NCBI GenBank assembly: GCA_002297815.1
Contig: DBKH01000022.1
Span: 1 to 31,923 of the forward strand
Direction: 5' to 3'
Origin: Bacteroidales bacterium UBA755
Lineage (GTDB): Bacteria > Bacteroidota > Bacteroidia > Bacteroidales > UBA932
Length of the DNA stretch: 31,923 bases
The position numbers were made by a program, and so were the translations under genes. The notes beneath the pieces were generated by a model. That model was not told the DNA's origin. It worked only from the letters and a program-made list of their open reading frames with translations, and made no database searches. How positions within the stretch are numbered: the stretch's first letter is position 1; each line of letters starts with the position of its first letter. This document shows positions 1 through 6,004 of this stretch, piece by piece.

Positions 1-1343
1 CCTCACGCGGAGGCGGACGTGTGGTGCTTGACAAGGGGGAATATGTCAGCGGCTCCATTTATCTGAAGAATAACGTGACCCTCCACATCGAGAAGGACGC
101 CGTTCTTCTTGGATCCTTAAATCCTTACGACTACATCAAGGATCCGGACGCCAAGTGGACAGCCCTTGTCTTTGGTATTAATCAAGACAAAATCGGTATC
201 ACCGGTGAAGGAATGATCAACTGCCGTGGCTTTGACGTCGGTGTTCGTTTCGTGGACTTCGTTCATATGGGGCTGATTGTGGACCCTCTCGGGCTTGATC
301 GTATCAATGAGACAATCCGCCCAGAGAACCTGCATTTCTATAAAAGCACCAACATTGTCATCAAGGACATCACGCTTAAGGATCCTGCAAGTTGGAACCA
401 GCAGTACGACAAGTGCCGTAATCTTCTGATCGAGGGTATCACCGTGGACGCGAAGTGCTACTGGAACAACGACGGTCTGGACGTGGTGGATTGCAGCGAT
501 GTCATCGTGCGCGACTGCTACATCGACTCGTCCGATGACGCATATTGCTTCAAGAGCCACAGCAACGATGGTGTGAGCGAGAATATTCTTGTGGAGAATT
601 GCGTGGGACGAAGCAGCGCCAACGGCATCAAGTTCGGAACCTACACCCGTGGCAAGTTCAAGCATTTCAGGTTCAAGAATATGACCATATTCGACACCTA
701 CCGCAGCGCGATCACCATCGCCACCGTGGACGGTGCCCAGATTGAGGATGTGGAGATCGACAGCCTCAGGAGCCTGAACACCGGCAACCCGATCTTCCTC
801 CGCACCGGCACCCGTCACGTTAACGATGGCCAGCAGGCATACCTCAAGGACATAGTGATCAAGAATATGTACGCAGAGGTTCCGCTTGACAAACCGGACG
901 CGGGCTACAACTACGAAGGCCCGGTCGAGGATCTTCCGCGCAACACCTGTCCAAGCATCATCGCAGGTCTTCCAAGACTTCGCATCGAGAATGTCCGCTT
1001 GGAAAACATCGAGATCGTTTATCCGGGACACGCTGATCCTGAATATGCCTACGCAGGCACCTCTAAGGAGGAGCTTGACGCCATCGAGGAGCAGGAGACC
1101 CGTTACCCTGAGTTCTCCAACTGGAAGGAGCTTCCGGCCTGGGGCTTCTACATCCGCCACGCTGACGGCATCGTCTTCGACAACGTGAAACTCACCGTTG
1201 CTGGAGAGGACTATCGTCCGGCCATCGTGACCGACGATGTCAACGGTCTCAGGATGAAGAACCTGCAGATCAATCAGGAGACTGCTCCTAAGGGCAAGAA
1301 GCAGATCATCACAAAGGACACTAAGAACATCAAGAAGAAATGA
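1..1343 (+). CDS. Glycoside hydrolase family 28 (polygalacturonase-like), 5' end outside window
   Basis: A right-handed beta-helix enzyme of the GH28 (polygalacturonase/pectinase) type, expected to hydrolyse galacturonic-acid-containing pectin in the periplasm or at the surface. The GTG at position 21 is an internal Val codon: the frame stays open to base 3 and reads SRGGGR before VVLDKGEYVSGS, the usual N-terminal GGG-T-V-x-L region of the family, so signal peptide and start lie upstream of the window. Counting from position 21, the conserved N-x-D motif is NNDGLD (149-154) and the paired aspartates are SSDDA (170-174). The usual GHG histidine segment reads SSANGIKFGT (198-207), so the histidine is absent while the following IK is kept. 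The stop overlaps the next start (ATGA), indicating translational coupling. Family assignment is firm; exact substrate is not known. Confidence 0.9.
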   Translation, partial: SRGGGRVVLDKGEYVSGSIYLKNNVTLHIEKDAVLLGSLNPYDYIKDPDAKWTALVFGINQDKIGITGEGMINCRGFDVGVRFVDFVHMGLIVDPLGLDRINETIRPENLHFYKSTNIVIKDITLKDPASWNQQYDKCRNLLIEGITVDAKCYWNNDGLDVVDCSDVIVRDCYIDSSDDAYCFKSHSNDGVSENILVENCVGRSSANGIKFGTYTRGKFKHFRFKNMTIFDTYRSAITIATVDGAQIEDVEIDSLRSLNTGNPIFLRTGTRHVNDGQQAYLKDIVIKNMYAEVPLDKPDAGYNYEGPVEDLPRNTCPSIIAGLPRLRIENVRLENIEIVYPGHADPEYAYAGTSKEELDAIEEQETRYPEFSNWKELPAWGFYIRHADGIVFDNVKLTVAGEDYRPAIVTDDVNGLRMKNLQINQETAPKGKKQIITKDTKNIKKK

Positions 1344-1909
1344 AAAGAATATTGTTATTAGCGGCTTTGCTGCTGTTTTCTGTTGTGGGTTTCTCCCAGA
1401 ATGTCTACAAGGCGTCTAGGTTCAACATCAAGAGCGATGGTGTCCACGACAACACCACGAGCATCCAGGGCGCGATTGATTTCATCGCCTCCAAAGGTGG
1501 AGGCACCCTTGAATTCAACGTCGGGCGCTACGTCACGGGCGCAGTCCAGCTCAAGTCCGGTGTCAGCATCAGACTTCGCGAGGGCGCGGTGATCGTCGGC
1601 TCCACGAACATCTATTCCTACAAAGGCCACAAGGCAATCTTCTGGGGTGAAGGAGTTGAGAATATGTCCATTTTCGGCACCGGAGTGATCGACGGCCGTG
1701 GTCCGGCTCTTCTGGACGACATCGCTGCCCAGATCCGGATGAAACATATTCCTGAGGATGCCACAGTTCCGACCCTTGTCTATCTCAAGGACTGCAAGAA
1801 CGTGACCCTCAAGGACTTCATCCTCCGCTATCCCGCCACCAAGGACGACCTTTACATCATCGAGGGTGGCAACGTCACCGTGGACGGCTGCTACTCCGAC
1901 ATGCGATAA
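1340..1909 (+). CDS. Short GH28-like beta-helix protein, secreted
   Basis: A 189-residue protein with a clear signal peptide (MKRILLLAALLLFSVVGFSQ), followed by the N-terminal layout of a GH28/pectate-lyase beta-helix: the FNIKSDG-HDNTTSIQGAID segment, KGGGTLEF, VRYVTG-like strand repeats and GTGVIDGRG. It ends after about eight helix turns, so it lacks the N-x-D, DD and RIK catalytic segments that would come later in a full GH28 of about 450 residues. It overlaps the upstream GH28 gene by four bases (ATGA), so the two are probably co-translated. It may be a non-catalytic partner or binding helix, or a GH28 gene cut short by a stop. Downstream sequence holds only a terminator hairpin and no further helix-like coding, which favours an ancient short form or a deletion over a point stop. 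Confidence 0.75.
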   Translation: MKRILLLAALLLFSVVGFSQNVYKASRFNIKSDGVHDNTTSIQGAIDFIASKGGGTLEFNVGRYVTGAVQLKSGVSIRLREGAVIVGSTNIYSYKGHKAIFWGEGVENMSIFGTGVIDGRGPALLDDIAAQIRMKHIPEDATVPTLVYLKDCKNVTLKDFILRYPATKDDLYIIEGGNVTVDGCYSDMR

Positions 1910-1955
1910 ATTAATTCATTGTCGCCTTCAACTTGCCACCACTAAAGAGTGATGG

Positions 1956-2021
1956 CAGGGGAAAAATCAAATGGCAGATTTTGGTAACGTGCAAAATCTG
2001 CCATTTGCCTTTTTTCCCCTG
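1956..2021 (+). terminator. Long terminator hairpin after the GH28 pair
   Basis: A 16-bp perfect inner stem (1968-1983 with 1992-2007), an internal bulge and an outer GGGGAAAAA/TTTTTTCCCC stem close an 8-base loop GTAACGTG (1984-1991). It lies about 45 bases after the stop of the short GH28-like gene, and the right arm carries a T run, as expected for an intrinsic terminator reading rightward. Confidence 0.75.
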
Positions 2022-2075
2022 ACTTTGTTAACGTCATACTTTTGGACTTAATCGCGATTTTGGTTTAACTGGAAT

Positions 2076-2141
2076 GGTCAGAAAAAAAGAAAAATCAAAA
2101 TTTTGCACGTTACCAAAATTTTGATTTTTATTTTTCTGACC
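2076..2141 (-). terminator. Long terminator hairpin after the outer-membrane barrel gene
   Basis: A second large hairpin, with arms 2076-2105 and 2114-2141 and loop CACGTTAC (2106-2113), about 20 bases beyond the stop of the leftward barrel gene. Read leftward its loop is GTAACGTG, the same as the neighbouring rightward hairpin, and the shared core is TTTTGGTAACGTGCAAAA. The arms are almost pure A/T with a TTTTTTT run, consistent with termination of leftward transcription. Confidence 0.7.
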
Positions 2142-2162
2142 TTAGTGTTTAAGACGGGGATA

Positions 2163-2897
2163 TCAGAACGTGAAACTCAGGCCACCCTGAGCGGAGAACT
2201 GCCAGGATTGGGTCTTGTCTGATGTGTAAACATCGGTGCTTCCATCGTGGGTGTAACGTCTGATGTTGACATACCGGTAATTGTCGGTTATGAAGTAGTG
2301 CACAGACGGGATGAAACTCAACTCGAAACGCCATATTCGGAAAGAAACCGCCAAGCCCGCATCAGCGGTCAGGCTGAACCGGTTGTTGATCTTCATATAA
2401 TCTACTTCCCTGCTGTCTCCATGGGTTTGTTCCCTGTGTCCGAAAATGTAGCCTGGTGTCAATCCACCGAAGAATTCGATTCTGTTTAGCAATCCTGAGA
2501 AGAACTGCCCAAAAATTGTTCCAGCGTCTGGATCAGTACCATAATAGTATTTGTTGTGGTAGGTTCCCCAGGCGATGTTTTCCACACCCTGCCGCACTCC
2601 TTCCTTAAATGTGCGCTTTCCGCTGCGCCAAGCCAGATGAAGTGGAACTCCAAGGTACTGGTCAATCTCATAGTTTCTGAACATCCACTGCGCTCCTGTT
2701 CGGAATCCCAGACCGTTGTCGAAAAACCGCCCGTAGGTCAGACTCATCACAGGCTCATCATCCGCATTGCTGTTGTCGATCGGAACCCTTATGCCGGCCG
2801 TAAACCTAATGTCCTGATTGTCAGAGTGAACTTTTTGTGCGAAGGCCGTGCTTCCCATCAGCGTAACCACCGCCAACAACAAAATTAACCTTTTCAT
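2163..2897 (-). CDS. Outer-membrane beta-barrel protein, porin-like, unassigned
   Basis: A 244-residue protein with a Sec signal peptide (MKRLILLLAVVTLMGSTAFA, cleavage before QKVHSD). The rest alternates short amphipathic strands and polar loops, for example FTAGIRVPIDNS, MSLTYGRFFDNGLGFRTGAQ, RFELSFIPSVHYFI, and ends in GGLSFTF with a C-terminal Phe. That ending is typical of barrels inserted by the BAM machinery. The size fits a small 8- to 10-strand barrel of the OmpA-like or PorT-like group common in Bacteroidetes. No enzymatic motif is visible. The gene is monocistronic: convergent with the GH28 pair on one side and preceded by degraded non-coding sequence. The cargo or role cannot be stated. 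Confidence 0.75.
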   Translation of the reverse strand: MKRLILLLAVVTLMGSTAFAQKVHSDNQDIRFTAGIRVPIDNSNADDEPVMSLTYGRFFDNGLGFRTGAQWMFRNYEIDQYLGVPLHLAWRSGKRTFKEGVRQGVENIAWGTYHNKYYYGTDPDAGTIFGQFFSGLLNRIEFFGGLTPGYIFGHREQTHGDSREVDYMKINNRFSLTADAGLAVSFRIWRFELSFIPSVHYFITDNYRYVNIRRYTHDGSTDVYTSDKTQSWQFSAQGGLSFTF

Positions 2898-2980
2898 TTC
2901 TTACGTAGTTAGTCAAGACATGACCCTACTCCAAAGAGTATGCCTATGGTCTTGATGTCTTTCTTGAATATGTGGACGTA

Positions 2981-3193
2981 TCAAGGCCTCAGACAACCGA
3001 TGGGCACCACATACACATCATCTTCCCTTTTGTAGGCCATCCCTCCGACAGCAGTCAGCACCATTTTGAATGACGGAACCTGCATTTTTGCGGTGTCAAT
3101 ACTTGACGCCAACTTGTTCAGAGACGCTGCTTGACAAGAACCGCTCCCGCAGAATTCAGTTTTCTTTCTAGCACCGAATCCGCAATTCGTTTT
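2981..3193 (-). pseudogene. Start-less coding remnant, C-terminal fragment of unknown protein
   Basis: Read leftward, the frame ending at TGA 2981-2983 is open for about 70 codons back to a TAA. Its last part looks protein-like: SLNKLASSIDTAKMQVPSF, then KMVLTAVGGMAYKREDD, then VYVVPIGCLRP and stop. No start codon with a signal or domain precedes it, and the upstream half (FGARKKTEFCGSGS) does not look like natural protein, so a frameshift or deletion near 3140-3160 is likely. The ending resembles the tail of a larger Bacteroidales protein, but I cannot name the family with confidence. Confidence 0.35.
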
Positions 3194-3341
3194 TTATATG
3201 AAAAATCAGCCATTCTGAGCGCATTTGTAAAGCGATACAAATCTAATACTAAAAACTGATAAATCAAATGTTTGTGAGATAAATTCGGTGATTTGTGGCT
3301 GGATTAGGCGACTGTCGGGAGTTCTCGGCATAAAAAAAACT

Positions 3342-3375
3342 TTTGTCCAGCGGAACAGGGGTTCTGCCGGACAAA
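3342..3375 (-). terminator. Distal of two tandem terminators after GH3
   Basis: Arms 3342-3356 and 3361-3375 pair with one mismatch and one G-T pair around a 4-base loop. Read leftward the hairpin is followed by AAAAGTTTTTTTT. The outer stem TTTGTCC/GGACAAA is shared with the proximal hairpin at 3391-3427. Confidence 0.75.
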
Positions 3376-3390
3376 CTGGGTGAAAAAACA

Positions 3391-3427
3391 ATTTTGTCCG
3401 GTGAAAGGATGTTTCACCGGACAAAAT
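3391..3427 (-). terminator. Proximal terminator after GH3
   Basis: A perfect 16-bp stem (3391-3406 with 3412-3427) around a 5-base loop, 11 bases beyond the GH3 stop codon, followed on the minus strand by TTGTTTTTTC. This is a textbook intrinsic terminator. Confidence 0.85.
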
Positions 3428-3438
3428 CTATGATCGGA

Positions 3439-5706
3439 TTACTTGACTTTAAGCGACAGGGGTGTGAGGTCGGAGTCTGCGGAGGAGGAACCGAGGAGAA
3501 TTGTGAAGTCTCCCGGCTCGACGGTCCACTTCTCGGAGGCACCCCAGCACTGGAGCATCTCAGGGGTGATGTCGAACTCGACCTTTGTGCTTTCGCCATT
3601 CTTCAGACTGATGCGGCGGAATGCCTTCAGTTCCTTGACCGGACGGGTCACGGAACCATATTCATCACGAATATAGAGCTGAACCACCTCGTCTCCGTCG
3701 TATGGGCCGTTGTTGGTGACAGTCACGCTGGCTTTAAGAGACTCGGTAGCGCCTATCTCAGAGGCGGAGAGCGAAGCGTCTGAATATTCAAACGTGCTGT
3801 AGCTCAGTCCATAACCGAACGGCCAGAGGGCTCCGGTCTCGTTGGTCGCAAAGAGTCGGGAGTACTGCGAATGCTTGTAGTTGTAGATGGTCTGGACCTG
3901 ACCCACATTGCGTGGCACGGTCACAGGCAGTTTTCCTGAAGGGTTCACCTTGCCGGTCAGCACCTCAGCGATCGCCTGACCACCCATCTGCCCAGGCTCC
4001 CAGACGTTAAGGATGGCGTTGGCGTTGTCCTTAGCCCAGCCGATGCTGAGAGCCCTGCCGCTCATCAGCACAACCACGGTAGGCTTCCCTGAGGCCACAA
4101 CGGCTTCCAGAAGCTGCTGCTGCATGCCAGGAAGGCTCAGATCATCCCTATCGCAATTCTCACCGCAAGTGCGCCCAAAGGCTGAATATCTCTGAGAATT
4201 TTCTCCGACGACAACAATGTTCACATCGGCAGCGGAAGCCTTGAATCTGGCCATCTGGATGCCCTTGGCATTGACATTATTGATCTTTCCACCGAAGCAT
4301 AAAGTGTCAATCGTAGCGTTCGGCATCGCGGCCTTGAGCCCGTCCAGAACGGTGATGACATCCTCGTCTTTCTGCGGAACGGCCCAGTCTCCGAGGATGG
4401 TCTGACTGTCAGCGTTAGGTCCGACAACGAAGACTCTGCGAGGAGTCTTAATCGGAAGGGTTCCGTCATTCTTTAACAGCACAAGTCCCTGACGGGCAGC
4501 CTCAAGGGCGGTCTGACGATGTTCTTTGGCACCTGTCAGAACTTCTGGAATCTCAGGAATCGGTTTCTCGAAAAGTCCAAGGGCGAATTTCACGGCCAGA
4601 ATCTTTCCGGCGGCTTGATCGATTCTGGATTGCGGAATCCTGCCTGATTTCACTGCGGCCACAACAGCCTCGAAATATTTGTCTCCCTGCATGTGCATAT
4701 CAATTCCCGACTCAACTGAGACCACGAAAGCTTCTGTTGAATCCGGTACCCAGTGGTGCATAGAGTGAAGTCTCTCGATGTCCATCCAGTCGCTGACCAC
4801 GAATCCGTCGAATTCAAGCTCATCTCGGAGCAAGTCATTGAGCAGCCATTTGTTGCCGTGACATGGAATCCCGTTGATTTCGTTATGCGCCGCCATCACC
4901 GTGCCGACCTTGGCATCCTTGATTGCTGCCACAAACGGAGGCAGATAGAGTTCACGCAGCTTGCGCTCGGAGATGTCCATCGGAGCCGCGTTCAGTCCTC
5001 CGAACGGCTCACCGCCGGCGATCAGGTGCTTCGCGCATGCCACAACATGATTCCCTGAATATTTCCCGTCACGTCCCTGAAATCCCCAGATGGCATATTT
5101 CCCCATCTCGGAAGTCAGTAGGGCATCCTCACCGAAAGTCTCGCCCATGCGTCCCCAGCGGGCGTCACGTGCGATGTCAAGGTTAGGTCCGAAAGTCCAG
5201 AATACCCCTCTCTGGCGCATCTCAAGTGCTGTTTCCTCTCCGATTCTCTCCATAAACTCCGGATTGAAGGTGGAGGCCATGTTGATGTTAGTAGGATAGA
5301 CCGTGCAGCCTTCAACCAAGGCGTTACCGTGGATAGCGTCGATTCCCAGCAGCAGCGGAATCCCCAGCCGGCTCCCCTGTGCCATCTTCTGAAGCGCCAC
5401 CGCCTCATCGGACGTCATCACATGCAGAAACGCCCCGACCTCTCCTCTGCGTACCTTGTCGGACAAGTCTTTGTTCCCCAGATTCTCGTCCGTTGCATCG
5501 ATGTTCTTACGAGACGAGCCTTTTCCCGGCTCCACATAGCATGGCGCCACATACTGACACATCTGCCCGACCTTCTCCTCCAGAGTCATCTCCTTAAGCA
5601 GCAGTGATGCCCTTTCCTCCGCAGGCAACGAAGCGTCCCGCCAATCCTTTCTGGCGCACGATACCATCGCCACCGCAAGACCTAATATTATCACGATTCT
5701 TTTCAT
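3439..5706 (-). CDS. bglX: Glycoside hydrolase family 3 beta-glucosidase, lipoprotein
   Basis: A 755-residue GH3 enzyme that removes terminal beta-linked glucose (or xylose) from oligosaccharides, probably in the periplasm or anchored in a membrane. The start chosen is the ATG at 5704-5706, preceded by AAGGAAT; an upstream in-frame ATG at 5730 would put eight extra residues before the signal peptide. The N-terminus MKRIVIILGLAVAMVSCARK is a lipoprotein signal with Cys after VS. Domain order is the TIM-barrel-like GH3 N domain (LLLGIDAIHGNALVEG, TFGPNLDIARDARWGR), the nucleophile Asp in FDGFVVSDWMD, the C domain (WEPGQMGGQAIAEVLTGKVN) and a C-terminal fibronectin-III-like domain. Length is normal for BglX-type enzymes. 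Two terminators follow it. A dispersed repeat (5736-5815) sits in its leader, 30 bases upstream of the start. Confidence 0.92.
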   Translation of the reverse strand: MKRIVIILGLAVAMVSCARKDWRDASLPAEERASLLLKEMTLEEKVGQMCQYVAPCYVEPGKGSSRKNIDATDENLGNKDLSDKVRRGEVGAFLHVMTSDEAVALQKMAQGSRLGIPLLLGIDAIHGNALVEGCTVYPTNINMASTFNPEFMERIGEETALEMRQRGVFWTFGPNLDIARDARWGRMGETFGEDALLTSEMGKYAIWGFQGRDGKYSGNHVVACAKHLIAGGEPFGGLNAAPMDISERKLRELYLPPFVAAIKDAKVGTVMAAHNEINGIPCHGNKWLLNDLLRDELEFDGFVVSDWMDIERLHSMHHWVPDSTEAFVVSVESGIDMHMQGDKYFEAVVAAVKSGRIPQSRIDQAAGKILAVKFALGLFEKPIPEIPEVLTGAKEHRQTALEAARQGLVLLKNDGTLPIKTPRRVFVVGPNADSQTILGDWAVPQKDEDVITVLDGLKAAMPNATIDTLCFGGKINNVNAKGIQMARFKASAADVNIVVVGENSQRYSAFGRTCGENCDRDDLSLPGMQQQLLEAVVASGKPTVVVLMSGRALSIGWAKDNANAILNVWEPGQMGGQAIAEVLTGKVNPSGKLPVTVPRNVGQVQTIYNYKHSQYSRLFATNETGALWPFGYGLSYSTFEYSDASLSASEIGATESLKASVTVTNNGPYDGDEVVQLYIRDEYGSVTRPVKELKAFRRISLKNGESTKVEFDITPEMLQCWGASEKWTVEPGDFTILLGSSSADSDLTPLSLKVK

Positions 5707-5735
5707 ATTCCTTAATGTTATTTCTGTCATAAGTT

Positions 5736-5815
5736 CACTTCGACAAGCTCAGTGACCGATGCGTAGTGGTCACTGCACTTGTAGCGAGTGTGCGGTCGCT
5801 GAGCCTGTCGAAGCG
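5736..5815. repeat. Dispersed palindromic repeat (TTCGACAAGCTCAG type), GH3 leader
   Basis: Two half-sites face each other: CTTCGACAAGCTCAGTGACC (within 5736-5757) and GGTCGCTGAGCCTGTCGAAG (5794-5813). The middle also contains AGTGACC...GGTCACT. The same half-site occurs in four other places in the window (26102, 27731, 30283, 30363). Here it is non-coding, between GH31 and GH3 and close to the GH3 start, so it would form a hairpin in the GH3 leader RNA. Confidence 0.85.
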
Positions 5816-5885
5816 ACATTGGTACAACGGCCATAATATTCCCTGAAGCGACTCAATTATATTCATAAATTGTTACTCTTTTAGC

Positions 5886-5962
5886 GGTGAGGCACTTCCC
5901 CCGAGGGACCATTTACCCGGACAGGGCGCGAAGCGCAGGTCCCTCGGAGGTATGCGCCTCGC
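5886..5962. repeat. Imperfect inverted repeat downstream of GH31
   Basis: CCGAGGGACC (to 5910) and GGTCCCTCGG (from 5938) form the inner arms. The outer arms GGTGAGGCAC and the complement of GCGCCTCGC pair less well. A smaller GCGC-GAA-GCGC hairpin sits in the loop. It starts about 43 bases after the GH31 stop on the minus strand and may act as terminator or mRNA-end protector. It has no clear T tract, so termination is uncertain. Confidence 0.55.
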
Positions 5963-6004
5963 AGCAAAACTCAGCTGAAACAAAGCGGGCAAAACCAACC
6001 AAAA

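Larger units (their letters stand above)
2898..3438. other. 541-base gene-poor stretch with coding remnant and two terminators
   Basis: No intact gene was found. The stretch contains a short leftward open frame without a start (2981-3193, listed separately), an AT-rich part (about 3190-3300), and two tandem hairpins serving the GH3 gene. Upstream of the barrel gene only a weak promoter-like TACTCTTTG (minus strand, near 2932-2940) is visible, with one base too many between TA and TTTG. Confidence 0.6.

Noticed and set aside
117..1160. Leftward open frame of 347 codons opposite GH28
   Set aside because: Antisense shadow of the GH28 gene, rich in residues expected from reversed Asp/Asn/Ile codons; no recognisable motif.
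3206..3424. Leftward 72-codon frame
   Set aside because: It runs through both terminator hairpins of GH3 and is explained by them.
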